A DNA stretch of 64,000 bases. It comes from Streptomyces fuscichromogenes (lineage in GTDB: Bacteria > Actinomycetota > Actinomycetes > Streptomycetales > Streptomycetaceae). Positions 52,589 to 61,574 of the stretch are shown one piece after another; the stretch's first letter is position 1; each line of letters begins with the position of its first letter. Location: positions 159,571 to 223,570 of the forward strand of contig NZ_BMML01000017.1 of the NCBI RefSeq assembly GCF_014645815.1, written 5' to 3'. The notes beneath the pieces were generated by a model. The model saw only the letters and a list, made by a program, of their open reading frames with translations, was not told the DNA's origin and searched no databases. A program made the position numbers and the translations under genes.

Positions 52589-52755
52589 TCGCCTGCGAGG
52601 TGAGCTGTCGGGTTCGGGCCCGGGGAGTGCCCGGCCGCACCGCCCGAAGACGATGCGACTTCACCCCTAGCCGTTCCGGAACGACGTCTGTCCGCTGACG
52701 TCGGTCGCCCGGTCCGGCGACTTACCTGGGTTCCCCGCTCCTGCCGTGCGAATGA
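52589..52755 (-). promoter_or_regulatory. c-di-AMP riboswitch (ydaO/yuaA type)
   Basis: Read on the minus strand this region has the conserved blocks in order: GAGCGGGGAACCCAGGTAAG near the 5' end, TAGGGGTGAAGTCGC in the middle, and CCCGAACCCGACAGCTCACC followed by TCGCAGGCGA at the 3' end, which pairs with the 5' flank to close stem P1. Spacing and order match the ydaO motif. The start codon of the transglycosylase gene lies 18 bp beyond. In this class c-di-AMP binding turns the gene off; the terminator or other output structure was not assigned. Confidence 0.88.
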
Positions 52756-53756
52756 ACTCGTTGATGGGTTACGACGGGCGGCGGCAGGATTCGGCGTCCA
52801 CCCGGCGAGCGGGAACGTATGCGAGAGCACATGTCCGGAACAAGTACCCGATGCACACAACACACCGATTGACCTTGGTCTGAGGCGTATGGGGTACTTG
52901 ATCCTTTGCGCCTGCCAACCCTCAACTGGCCCGCAGGGAAAGGGAAGGGAGGCCTCTCCGTGACTTCGCGCCATTCGGGCCCGCGTGACCTACTTCACGA
53001 ATCCGCAATATCCCGCAAATCGGACATGATGGGCGCGCGGAATCTCCCTTTTCCTGATTCGGCGGAATAACTCCGCGTCCTCGTTTTGCTGGGATTGTCC
53101 CCGCCTGCGTGTGATGAAGTGCGGGCTAATGCGTATGATTTGGATGTTGAGTCCGAATTATCACATTATGCGAAATCGGGGGTGGTGTGGGGCGGCGTAG
53201 TGACGCGAAGGCGTGCCGGTGGCGGTCCCGTTCGCTCGATCGGGTGCCTCGCCGGTGTGTCCGCCGTCAACTTCGAAATCGCCGGGTACGCGCGCGTGCC
53301 ACCGGCCGGACCCGGCCGGGAAGTTGGACCGCCGGGTGTGCACGTGAAACGCGTCACGCCGAGGAAGGGGCACGGGGTTCGCCGAGAAGGCGGCACCTCT
53401 GTCGCGGGGCGCTGCGGAGTGCGGGGGCGTCTGCGTGCTTCGGTGGGCGTGCTTCGGTGGGCGGCGAGGGGGTACGCCCGGCCAGGTGACGCCGACCGGA
53501 GGGGCGGGGTCCTGGTGCGGGACACGACCAACGCCCCGGTTCGGGACAACGGTCCGCACTTCCTGTTAAGTCAGTGGATGTCAGGTCGTATCGGCTGATC
53601 AAAAACATAACGGTCGTGATCCGATAGCGCCCGGGGTGTAACCGTGGGCGCTATCGGTGATCGAAACCTGACCGGATACGCTGACTTGAGTGAGGGCAGC
53701 GACCTATCGACAAACCGCGTAATCGCCAGTAGACACCAGCAGACAGGAGACCCCTC
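52756..53756. other. Kilobase-long region without a supported gene
   Basis: Holds the promoter of the riboswitch transcript and, at its right end, the leader of the polyprenyl synthase gene. GC is low around 52960-53180, then normal. Open frames of 100-170 codons occur on both strands but have no ribosome site, no codon-position bias and no recognisable motif. A 14-bp direct repeat, GTGCTTCGGTGGGC, stands at about 53438-53463. Confidence 0.5.
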
Positions 53757-54767
53757 GTGACCGTCGTCGGGCCGTTCGGGCTGAGCGTGCGGGACCAGGC
53801 TCTGGAAGCCGATGTCCAGGCCGGAATGACGGCTGTCGAGGAAGGCTTGCTAGAAGCCACCAAGAGCGAGGTCCCGTTCATCACGGAGGCCGCGCAGCAC
53901 CTCGTGCGGGCCGGAGGCAAGCGGTTCCGCCCGCTGCTGGTGATGCTCGCCGCGCAGTTCGGCGACCCGTACGCGCCCGGTGTCGTGCCGTCGGCCGTCG
54001 TCGTCGAACTCACCCATCTGGCCACGCTGTACCACGACGACGTCATGGACGAGGCCGCCGTGCGACGCGGCGTCGACAGCGCCAACACCCGCTGGGGCAA
54101 TTCGCTCGCCGTCCTCACCGGCGACTTCCTCTTCGCCCGCGCCTCCCAGATCCTCGCCGACCTCGGCCCCGAGGCGGTCCGGGTCCAGGCCCTCGCGTTC
54201 GAACGGCTGGTGACCGGCCAGATCCTGGAGACGGCGGGCCCGTCGGACGGCCGTGACCCGGTCGAGCACTACCTCGACGTGCTCAGCGGAAAGACCGGCT
54301 CGCTGGTCGCCGTCTCCTGCCGCTTCGGCGCGATGCTGTCCGGCGCCGACGAGACGGTCGTCGACGTCCTCACCCAGTACGGCGAGCGGCTCGGTGTCGC
54401 CTTCCAGCTCGCCGACGACGTCCTGGACATCGCCTCCGACTCCCACGAGTCAGGGAAGACCCCGGGGACCGACCTCCGCGAGGGCGTGCCCACGCTTCCG
54501 GTGCTGCGACTGCGGGAGATCGCCGCCCGGTCGGGGCTTGCCGAGGACATCGCCCTGTGCGAGCTGCTGGACTCCGACCTCACGGACGACGCGCGGCACG
54601 CGGAGGCCCTGACGGCGCTGCGGGCGCATCCGGCGCTGGAGCTGGCCCGCCGGGACGCGGTCCGGTACGCGGAGGAGGCACGCGCCGCGCTGGCTCCGCT
54701 GCCTGAGTGCGACCCGAAGGCCGCGCTGGTGGAGCTGTGCGACGCGGTGGTGCACCGGGCCGGATAG
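53757..54767 (+). CDS. Long-chain polyprenyl diphosphate synthase
   Basis: A 336-residue trans-isoprenyl diphosphate synthase. The first Asp-rich motif is DDVMD at 94-98, the second DDVLD at 220-224, and GGKRFRP at 53-59 binds isopentenyl diphosphate. Small residues ahead of the first motif (THLATLYH) are consistent with a long product such as the C45 chain of menaquinone-9. GTG start at 53757. It fits the menaquinone genes elsewhere in the window. Three direct TAGTCCCCGG repeats and a hairpin follow the stop. Confidence 0.9.
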   Translation: MTVVGPFGLSVRDQALEADVQAGMTAVEEGLLEATKSEVPFITEAAQHLVRAGGKRFRPLLVMLAAQFGDPYAPGVVPSAVVVELTHLATLYHDDVMDEAAVRRGVDSANTRWGNSLAVLTGDFLFARASQILADLGPEAVRVQALAFERLVTGQILETAGPSDGRDPVEHYLDVLSGKTGSLVAVSCRFGAMLSGADETVVDVLTQYGERLGVAFQLADDVLDIASDSHESGKTPGTDLREGVPTLPVLRLREIAARSGLAEDIALCELLDSDLTDDARHAEALTALRAHPALELARRDAVRYAEEARAALAPLPECDPKAALVELCDAVVHRAG

Positions 54768-54797
54768 TCCCCGGTAGTCCCCGGTAGTCCCCGGCGG
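54767..54797. repeat. TAGTCCCCGG tandem repeat
   Basis: Three exact 10-bp copies of TAGTCCCCGG beginning at the last base pair of the polyprenyl synthase stop codon. Confidence 0.85.
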
Positions 54798-55216
54798 GCC
54801 CTTGTCGCATGACCCAGGTCGCAATGCCGGACCGAGTCCGACCAGGGGCGCGTCCCGTCGGCGGCCCTGTCCGTCCGCCACTCCTTCGTCGCCCCGGCGG
54901 CTCCTGCACCCCGGGTGCCGTCGCAGGCGTCCCCTGCCGGGCGGACCCCGTGCTCGTGCGGCGCTGGGCGGACACGGCGCGTGACAGGAGGCGCTTTCGC
55001 CGCGCGACCCCTACGGGTCGGTGAGGGCGCCTCCACCCTTGTGTCATACCGCAGGTGTACGCGGAGTTGGCTCCGTGGGCTGACGCCTGCCCGCCTCCGA
55101 TTTGGTGAGATGGAAACCACGGAAATCACCACCGCTCACCGATTCGGGTGAGAATGGCGGCTCAGGGTGGGACACCTGCGAGGACGGCCGCCGCCGACGA
55201 CGGAGGTAAGGCACAC
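54798..55216. other. Intergenic region before LolA-like gene
   Basis: About 420 bp without a supported gene. It holds a structured hairpin (54987-55034) and, further right, the promoter and leader of the LolA-like gene. Short overlapping frames on both strands lack ribosome sites and motifs. Confidence 0.5.
54987..55034. terminator. Nested hairpin
   Basis: GGAGGCGC (54987-54994) pairs with GCGCCTCC (55027-55034); within it CGACCC-CTAC-GGGTCG forms a second perfect stem. It is 220 bp after the polyprenyl synthase stop, which is far for a terminator, so a leader or small RNA structure is also possible. Confidence 0.5.
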
Positions 55217-56506
55217 ATGGCACCGTACGAATCCGACGACAGCACGGAGGCCGCGCAGGCAGGCGAAGAGCTGCGCGACGATTTGCGCGCCGAGCGGCGG
55301 CGCAAGGCCGCGCGGTACGTCGTCCCGGTCGCGGTGGTGGGCGTGGCCGCGGCCACGATCGGCCTGGTCCCGGCACTCGCCGACTCCGGTGACCCCGACC
55401 TGCCCAAGATCACCGCGCAGCAGCTCATCGACAAGATCGCAAAGTCGGACGTGCAGCAGCTGTCCGGCACCGTGAAGATCAGCACCGACCTCGGCCTGCC
55501 CGACCTCGGCGGTCTGGAGAGCAGCCTGCTGTCCGGTGCGACGCAGGGCCGCGGCGACGGCTCGTCCGCCGACCCGGCCGGCAAGCTCACCGAGCTGGCC
55601 TCCGGCACACACACCCTGCGGGTGGCCGTCGACGGCCCCGAGAAGCAGAAGGTGTCGGTGCTGGAGAGCGGCGCCGAGTACAGCCTCATACACAACGGCA
55701 CCGACGTGTGGGGCTATGACAGCAAGTCCGACGAGGTCTACCACTCCACCGTCGCCGACTCCGGCAAGGCCGAGCAGCGCGAAACCCCGGCCACACCCAA
55801 GGACTTCGCCGACGAGGTCCTCAAGTCGGTCGACGACACCACGTCGGTGACGGTCGACGGCACCGCCCAGGTGGCCGGCCGGGACGCCTACCGGCTCGTC
55901 ATCAAGCCCAAGCAGTCCGGTACGACGGTCGGCGCGATCAGCATCGCGGTGGACGCCAAGACCGGTACGCCGCTGAAGTTCACGCTCACCCCGTCGAGCG
56001 GCGGCGCGGCCGTGATCGACGCCGGCTACACCCAGGTCAGCTTCGCGAAGCCGACCGCCTCCACCTTCGACTTCACCCCGCCCAAGGGCGCCAAGGTCAC
56101 CGAGGGCGACAAGGCCGACAAGGCCGATAAGGCCGATAAGGCCGATAAGACCGGCAAGAACGACAAGGTCGGCAGGGCGGACCGGGGCGGCAAGGCCTCC
56201 GGGGCACCCGGCCACGGCTCCGCCAAGGACCTCGACAAGTCCGGCTTCACCGTCCTCGGCAAGGGCTGGAACTCCATAGCCGTCCTCGACACCGGCAGCA
56301 AGGGCGGACTGCCCACCGGCTCGGCCTCCGGCGGCGGCGTCCTGAGCGGCTTCCTCGGCTCGCTCGGCGACTCCGTCTCCGGCAAGTTCGGCAAGGGCAC
56401 CGTCTTCTCCACCCGGCTGATCAACGCCCTGATGACGGACGACGGCAAGGTGTACGTCGGCGCCGTGGACAAGGCGGCGCTGGTGAAGGCGGCGAACGCG
56501 GGCTAG
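55217..56506 (+). CDS. LolA-like envelope protein with single membrane anchor
   Basis: A 429-residue protein. A cytoplasmic basic N-terminus, one helix at about 39-56 (YVVPVAVVGVAAATIGLVPA), then an outer region of beta strands resembling the LolA/LppX/DUF2092 fold (KISTDLGLPDL, GAEYSLIHNGTDVWGYDSKSDEVYHS, GTPLKFTLTPSSGG). A linker of tandem KAD units (about 303-318) leads to a C-terminal domain. Actinobacteria have no Lol pathway to an outer membrane, so a lipid- or signal-handling role in the envelope is more likely. ATG 55217 is preceded by GGAGGTAAG. An ABC exporter pair follows 68 bp on. Confidence 0.75.
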   Translation: MAPYESDDSTEAAQAGEELRDDLRAERRRKAARYVVPVAVVGVAAATIGLVPALADSGDPDLPKITAQQLIDKIAKSDVQQLSGTVKISTDLGLPDLGGLESSLLSGATQGRGDGSSADPAGKLTELASGTHTLRVAVDGPEKQKVSVLESGAEYSLIHNGTDVWGYDSKSDEVYHSTVADSGKAEQRETPATPKDFADEVLKSVDDTTSVTVDGTAQVAGRDAYRLVIKPKQSGTTVGAISIAVDAKTGTPLKFTLTPSSGGAAVIDAGYTQVSFAKPTASTFDFTPPKGAKVTEGDKADKADKADKADKTGKNDKVGRADRGGKASGAPGHGSAKDLDKSGFTVLGKGWNSIAVLDTGSKGGLPTGSASGGGVLSGFLGSLGDSVSGKFGKGTVFSTRLINALMTDDGKVYVGAVDKAALVKAANAG

Positions 56507-56574
56507 TCCGGGCCGGCCCGGAGTCGCGCGGGTGCGGTGAGCAGCCTCTGCCGCACGAGGAATCGAGGGAGCCG

Positions 56575-57651
56575 ATGGACCGACCGTCCGCCACGGAGCG
56601 AGAACCGGGTGACCCCGGTGACCCTGGTGACCCCGGGGACTCGACGGGACGTGGTGACCCGCCGGGGCCCGCTGCCCCGGGTTCACCTGGGGACCCGGCG
56701 AGCGGCGACGCGCCGGTGGGAGCGAGTGTCATCGACACCCGCGGCCTCACCAAGCGCTACCGCGGCGGACAGCTCGCCGTGGACGGTCTCGACCTGACCG
56801 TCCCCGCGGGCAGCGTCTTCGGCTTCCTCGGTCCGAACGGCTCCGGCAAGACCACCACCATCCGCATGCTGATGGGCCTGATCCAGCCCACCTCGGGCAC
56901 CGCCCGCGTGCTCGGCCACCCGATGCCGCGCGCCTCGCGTGCCGTACTGCCCCACGTCGGTGCCCTCATCGAGGGCCCGGCGCTGTACGGCTTCCTCTCC
57001 GGCCGCGACAACCTGCTGCGGTACGACGCCGCCGACCCGGTCGCCGACCCCCGCACCCGGCGCGCACGCGTCGAGGCCGCGCTGGAGAGGGTGGGCCTCG
57101 CGGCCGCCGCGGCGAAGAAGGCGAAGGCCTACTCCCTCGGTATGAAGCAGCGCCTGGGCCTTGCCGCCGCGCTGCTCCAGCCCCGCGAGCTGCTGGTCCT
57201 GGACGAGCCGACCAACGGCCTCGACCCGCAGGGCATGCGGGAGATCCGTACCCTGGTGCGGGAACTGGCCGGGGACGGCACGACCGTGTTCCTCTCCTCC
57301 CACCTCCTCGACGAGATCGAGCAGGTCTGCACCCACGCGGCCGTGATGACCCAGGGCCGGCTGATCGCCCAGGGTGCGGTGGCCGACCTGGCGGCCGGGG
57401 CCCGCGGCCGGCTCGTGGTGACCACCCCGGACCCGGGGGAGGCGGCGCGGGTGCTCAAGGAACAGGGCGTCGCGGACGTCGTCGCCGCCGAGGACCGGGT
57501 GACCGGCGAGCCGCCCGAGCGCGACCTCGCCGAGGTGAACGCGGCGCTCGTCACGGCCGGCGTCCGGGTCCGCGGCTTCGTCGTGGAACGGGCCTCGCTG
57601 GAGGACGCGTTCGTGGCACTGACCGGGGAGGGCTTCGATGTCGCAGGCTGA
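56575..57651 (+). CDS. ABC exporter ATPase
   Basis: A 358-residue ATPase of the CcmA/drug-export type. Walker A GPNGSGKTT, signature YSLGMKQRLGLAAAL, Walker B LLVLDEPTNGLDPQG and H-loop SSHLLDEI are intact. An unusual 55-residue N-terminal extension is made of Gly-Asp-Pro repeats (GDPGDPGDPG). The C-terminal part after residue 270 is the usual accessory domain of this class. It overlaps the permease gene by 14 bp. Confidence 0.9.
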   Translation: MDRPSATEREPGDPGDPGDPGDSTGRGDPPGPAAPGSPGDPASGDAPVGASVIDTRGLTKRYRGGQLAVDGLDLTVPAGSVFGFLGPNGSGKTTTIRMLMGLIQPTSGTARVLGHPMPRASRAVLPHVGALIEGPALYGFLSGRDNLLRYDAADPVADPRTRRARVEAALERVGLAAAAAKKAKAYSLGMKQRLGLAAALLQPRELLVLDEPTNGLDPQGMREIRTLVRELAGDGTTVFLSSHLLDEIEQVCTHAAVMTQGRLIAQGAVADLAAGARGRLVVTTPDPGEAARVLKEQGVADVVAAEDRVTGEPPERDLAEVNAALVTAGVRVRGFVVERASLEDAFVALTGEGFDVAG

Positions 57652-58528
57652 CCTGGCCGTCGTCGACACGGCGGCCGTACGGCGGCCGAGCCCGCTGTGG
57701 ACCTTCGGCCTGCTGCGCAGCGAGCTCGTCACCACGTTCCGGCGCTGGCGCACCCTCGCCCTGCTGGGCGTGCTGGCGGCGGTGCCGATCCTCGTCGGGA
57801 TCTCCGTCAGGATCGAGACCCGGGGCGGCGGACAGACCGGCCGCGGCGGCGGGGAGGGCCCGGCGTTCATCGCCCAGGTCACCAACAACGGACTGTTCCT
57901 GGTGTTCACGGCACTGGCCGCGACCCTCCCGTTCTTCCTGCCGATGGCCGTCGGGGTGGTCGCCGGGGACGCGGTCGCGGGCGAGGCCGACGCGGGGACC
58001 CTGCGCTATCTGCTGGTCGCCCCGGCGGGCCGTACCCGTCTGCTGCTCGCCAAGTACACGACCACGATGGCCTTCTGCCTGGTCGCGACCCTGGTGGTGG
58101 CCGCCTCCGCGCTCGCCGTCGGCGCGCTTCTCTTCCCGCTCGGCGACCTGACGACGATCTCCGGCACCCGGATATCCTTCGCCGACGGTCTCGGCCGCGC
58201 CCTGCTGATCGCCCTGGTGGTGGCCGTGTCCCTGGCCGGTGTCGCCGCCCTCGGTCTGTTCGTGTCGACCCTGACCAGCAGCGGTATCGCGGCGATGGCG
58301 ACCACCGTGGGCCTGCTCATCACCGTCCAGATCCTCGACCAGATCCCTCAGCTGCATGCGCTCCAGCCGTATTTCTTCTCCCACTACTGGCTGTCCTTCG
58401 CCGACCTGGTGCGCGACCCCGTCTACTGGGACGACCTGGTCAAGAACCTGGAGCTGCAGGCCCTGTACACGGCGGTGTTCGGATCGGCGGCCTGGGCGCG
58501 GTTCACGACGAGGGACATCACCGCCTAG
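57638..58528 (+). CDS. ABC exporter permease (ABC-2 type)
   Basis: A 296-residue membrane protein with six helices. The first cytoplasmic part (SPLWTFGLLRSELVTTFRRWRT) and the motif AVGVVAGDAVAGEADAGTLRYLLVAP, with RTRLLLAKY after it, are typical of ABC-2 exporters. Works with the overlapping ATPase. Substrate unknown; the LolA-like neighbour upstream may be linked. Confidence 0.9.
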   Translation: MSQADLAVVDTAAVRRPSPLWTFGLLRSELVTTFRRWRTLALLGVLAAVPILVGISVRIETRGGGQTGRGGGEGPAFIAQVTNNGLFLVFTALAATLPFFLPMAVGVVAGDAVAGEADAGTLRYLLVAPAGRTRLLLAKYTTTMAFCLVATLVVAASALAVGALLFPLGDLTTISGTRISFADGLGRALLIALVVAVSLAGVAALGLFVSTLTSSGIAAMATTVGLLITVQILDQIPQLHALQPYFFSHYWLSFADLVRDPVYWDDLVKNLELQALYTAVFGSAAWARFTTRDITA

Positions 58529-58691
58529 CCGGAGCCTGCTTCCCGGTGCTTCCCCGTGCTTCCCGGTACTTCCTGGTGCGAGGCTGTGACGTCGCGGTGA
58601 CGTGGGAGCCGTGCCGAGCGGCGAGACTGGATCGTACGCACGAGTACGACCGGAGTACGACCGGATGGTGACGCCGGGGGAATGAGGGCCG

Positions 58692-59891
58692 ATGTCCCGA
58701 CTCAGCCGCGAGGAGAAGCGGGAAGTGCAGCAGGAGGGGCTCCTGGCACCGGTCGATGTCCGGGTGGCGGGCGCGACCGCGTCCGTGGACGGCGTACCGC
58801 TGTTCCCGGGCCCCGGTGAGGAACCCCAGCAGGCGGTCCTCAACCACCTCCAGCACCTCGCCCGCGGCGCCGGCCGCCCGGTCCTCGCCACCATCCACGA
58901 CACCCGCATTGGCTACGTCGTCCCCCTCCAGGTGAACCTGGACGGCTCCAGCAGCTTCACCGGCGACCCGGTACGGCTGGCGGCCCCGCCCGTCGAGCCG
59001 AGGGAACAGCCCGCCCCGCCGACTCCGCCCGCCCCGCCCGTCCGGTCGGCATCGCCCGTACTGCCCGCCCCGCCGCTGCCCCCCGCCCCGGGCACCGTCC
59101 AGCCGCCCACCGGTGCCTTCGGCCCGCCGCCGGTGATGACCACCCCGGCACCACCTGAGACGGCCCTGGCTCAGGTTCCGGCTCGGGCTCCGGCGCCCAC
59201 TCGGATCCCGGCTCCGGGGCCCGCCAAGGTCCCGGCTCCGGCACCGGCTGAGCCCCCGGCTCCCGTGACCGCCCGGGTCCCCGTTGCCGTACTCGCCCTC
59301 GTCCCCGAAGAGACGTCGGCCGACCGGGATCCCGACCCCCGGTCCACCCCCACTCCCGCCCGCGGTTTCGACGCGGTCGCCGAGGAGGTGCTCGGGGACG
59401 AGCCCGTGGCCTTGACGGCCGAAGGGGCCGCGCTGCTGACAGAGCCGGTGGCACGGATCAACGAGGCCGTCCGGACGGGCCGTATCGAAGCGGCGGCCGA
59501 GCTCGCGGAACGCACCGTCGCAGAGGCCGCCGCGGTCCTCGGCGACGGCCACACCGAGGTGCTGCACCTGGGCGAGCTGACCGCGTACATCTCCTACCTG
59601 GCGGGCGACCCGGAGCGGGCCTTCCACCTCTCCCTCGACCTGGCCCGGCAGCGCCGGCACGCGCGGGACGGCGAGGCGGCGTACGGGAACGTACGGAGCG
59701 CGGCGACCGCCTGGCGGGCGGTGCGCGACCCCGAGCACGGGCTGCGCCTCGGCCGCGAACTGATCGACCTGTGGACGCAGCTCACCGCCGAGGACGGCCC
59801 GGCAGGGGACGACATCGAGGAACTGGAGTCGGCCCACGCCCGGATGGACCGTCTCACGGAACGCGCCCGCCGAGCCGCACAGAACGCCTGA
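58692..59891 (+). CDS. Hypothetical TPR-like protein with Pro-rich linker
   Basis: A 399-residue protein without signal peptide or membrane helix. Residues 1-100 form a small domain (VDVRVAGATASVDGVPLFPG). Residues about 100-215 are almost only Pro, Ala and Val. The C-terminal 160 residues are helical with TPR-like spacing (AAELAERTVAEAAAVLGDGHTEVLHLGELTAYISYLAGD). Streptomyces proteins of this form lie near secretion and repeat-protein loci, but I cannot name a function. Short CTTCCCGGTG repeats lie upstream at about 58540-58580. Confidence 0.65.
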   Translation: MSRLSREEKREVQQEGLLAPVDVRVAGATASVDGVPLFPGPGEEPQQAVLNHLQHLARGAGRPVLATIHDTRIGYVVPLQVNLDGSSSFTGDPVRLAAPPVEPREQPAPPTPPAPPVRSASPVLPAPPLPPAPGTVQPPTGAFGPPPVMTTPAPPETALAQVPARAPAPTRIPAPGPAKVPAPAPAEPPAPVTARVPVAVLALVPEETSADRDPDPRSTPTPARGFDAVAEEVLGDEPVALTAEGAALLTEPVARINEAVRTGRIEAAAELAERTVAEAAAVLGDGHTEVLHLGELTAYISYLAGDPERAFHLSLDLARQRRHARDGEAAYGNVRSAATAWRAVRDPEHGLRLGRELIDLWTQLTAEDGPAGDDIEELESAHARMDRLTERARRAAQNA

Positions 59892-59903
59892 ACGGCGTCG
59901 CCG

Positions 59904-60368
59904 TCACTGCACGCAGAACTCGTTGCCCTCCGGGTCGGCCAGCACGGTCCACGCCCCGGAGGGCTCGGAGACGTGCCGCACCACCGTCGCGCCCAGCGCT
60001 TCGAGGCGGGCCACCTCGTCCGCCCGCTTCCCCTCCCCGGCGTGCAGGTCGATGTGGAGCCGGTTCTTGCCGGACTTCGCCTCCGGCACCCGCTGGAACA
60101 GCAGCCGCCGCCCCAGCCCCGTCCCGCGCTCCTCGTCGTACGGGTCGTCCGGGTGCCGCACGGCGATCAGGTCACGGAAGGCGGCTCGCCCGTGGTACTC
60201 CAGGGCTGCCGCGCCGGGCAGCGCGCCCAGCTCCAGGAGCCGTTCGACGAGCGCGCTGTTGTCCTCGGCCACGTAGTGCAGCGCGGCGGCCCAGAAGTCG
60301 GCCTGGGCGTGCGGGTCCCGGGCGTCGACGACGAGCTTCCAGTGCAGGGGTGCGGGCGTCTGCGTCAT
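59904..60368 (-). CDS. VOC superfamily (glyoxalase-like) protein
   Basis: A 154-residue protein of the Glyoxalase_6 type. LHWKLVVDARDPHAQADFWAAAL starts the first module, LHIDLHAGEGKRADEVARLEALGATVV the second, and VLADPEGNEFCVQ is the classical end. Metal ligands H and E seem present in both modules. Could act on small metabolites or bind antibiotics; unknown. ATG 60368 chosen; GTG 60377 is possible. Confidence 0.85.
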   Translation of the reverse strand: MTQTPAPLHWKLVVDARDPHAQADFWAAALHYVAEDNSALVERLLELGALPGAAALEYHGRAAFRDLIAVRHPDDPYDEERGTGLGRRLLFQRVPEAKSGKNRLHIDLHAGEGKRADEVARLEALGATVVRHVSEPSGAWTVLADPEGNEFCVQ

Positions 60369-60399
60369 GCCGCCCACTTATAGCCGACGGCTCTGACGG

Positions 60400-61365
60400 T
60401 CACACCTGGCTTGCGGGAGTCTCCGCGACCGGGGCCGCCGACCGTGGTAGAGAGACCGCCGCGAGCACCCGCGCGGACCGCCGGGCGGTGCGCAGCGCGT
60501 CCCAGGTGAGCAGGGCGAGGGCGAGCCAGACCAGGGCGAAGCCGGCCCAGCGTTCGGCGGGCATGGCCTCGTGGAAGTAGAGGATGCCGAGCAGGAACTG
60601 GAAGACCGGAGCCAGGTACTGCAGCAGGCCCAGCGTGGAGAGCGGGACGCGGATCGCGGCGGCGCCGAAGCAGACCAGAGGAACGGCGGTGACGATGCCG
60701 GTGGAGGCCAGCAGGGCCGCGTGCCCGGCGCCGTGGCCGGCGAAACTGGACTCGCCGTGGCCGGACAGCCAGAGCAGGTAGCCGAGCGCGGGCAGGAACT
60801 GGATCGCCGTCTCCGCCGCGAGTGACTCGATACCGCCGAGGTTGACCTTCTTCTTGACGAGTCCGTACGTGGCGAAGGAGAACGCGAGGACGAGGGAGAT
60901 CCACGGCGGCTGCCCGTAGCCGATGGCCAGCACGACGACGGCGGCGAAACCGACGCCCACCGCCGCCCACTGCACGGGCCGCAGCCGTTCCTTCAGCAGC
61001 AGCACGCCCATGGCGATGGTGACGAGCGGGTTGATGAAGTAGCCGAGGGAAGCCTCGACCACGCGGCCGGCGTTCACGGCCCAGATGTAGACGCCCCAGT
61101 TGACGGTGATCACGGCGGCGGCGACCGCCACGAGGGCCAGTCGGCGCGGCTGCCGCAGCAGCTCACCTGCCCAGGCCCAGCGCCGTACGAAGACGAGTGC
61201 GGCGGCGACGAAGACCAGGGACCACACCATGCGGTGGGCCAGGATCTCCATCGACCCGGCGGGCTTCAGCAGCGGCCAGAACAGGGGGACCAGCCCCCAC
61301 ATCCCGTAGGCCGCGAAGCCGTTCACCAGTCCTGTCCGTCGCTCACCCTTCGATATGTCGGCCAC
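60400..61365 (-). CDS. rarD: EamA family permease RarD
   Basis: A 321-residue drug/metabolite transporter with ten helices and two EamA halves. The RarD signature is visible near the start (GFAAYGMWGLVPLFWPLLKP), with HRMVWSLVF and NWGVYIWAVNAGRVVEASLGYFINPL. Substrate unknown. It has its own upstream region with a long inverted repeat (61422-61469). Confidence 0.9.
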   Translation of the reverse strand: MADISKGERRTGLVNGFAAYGMWGLVPLFWPLLKPAGSMEILAHRMVWSLVFVAAALVFVRRWAWAGELLRQPRRLALVAVAAAVITVNWGVYIWAVNAGRVVEASLGYFINPLVTIAMGVLLLKERLRPVQWAAVGVGFAAVVVLAIGYGQPPWISLVLAFSFATYGLVKKKVNLGGIESLAAETAIQFLPALGYLLWLSGHGESSFAGHGAGHAALLASTGIVTAVPLVCFGAAAIRVPLSTLGLLQYLAPVFQFLLGILYFHEAMPAERWAGFALVWLALALLTWDALRTARRSARVLAAVSLPRSAAPVAETPASQV

Positions 61366-61421
61366 CGGCCCTCCTCACACCCAGTTTCTTCAGCACACCG
61401 GGATGAAGGTAGCGCCGAGCG

Positions 61422-61469
61422 CCCCGGTCTGTCATGGCCGTATCGGCATACGGTCATGACAGACCGGGG
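61422..61469. terminator. 22-bp near-perfect inverted repeat
   Basis: Left arm 61422-61443 and right arm 61448-61469 match at 21 of 22 positions around a CGGC loop; the core is CATGACAGACCGGGG. It lies 105 bp after the QorB-like stop and 57 bp before the rarD start. A terminator between these minus-strand genes is likely, an operator for rarD possible. Confidence 0.75.
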
Positions 61470-61574
61470 TCGCCGCCATCCGGGGGGCTCGCGGGGCCTG
61501 CCGGCGCTTGCGGGGCTTGCTGGGCCTGCGGGGCCTGCCCGGGGTTACCTGGGCTGACCTGCGATTACCTGGGC

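Noticed and set aside
53086..53598. Plus-strand open frame of 170 codons in the non-coding kilobase
   Set aside because: No ribosome site, no codon-position bias, and the sequence (Arg/Gly-rich) has no domain. An overlapping minus-strand frame is equally open.
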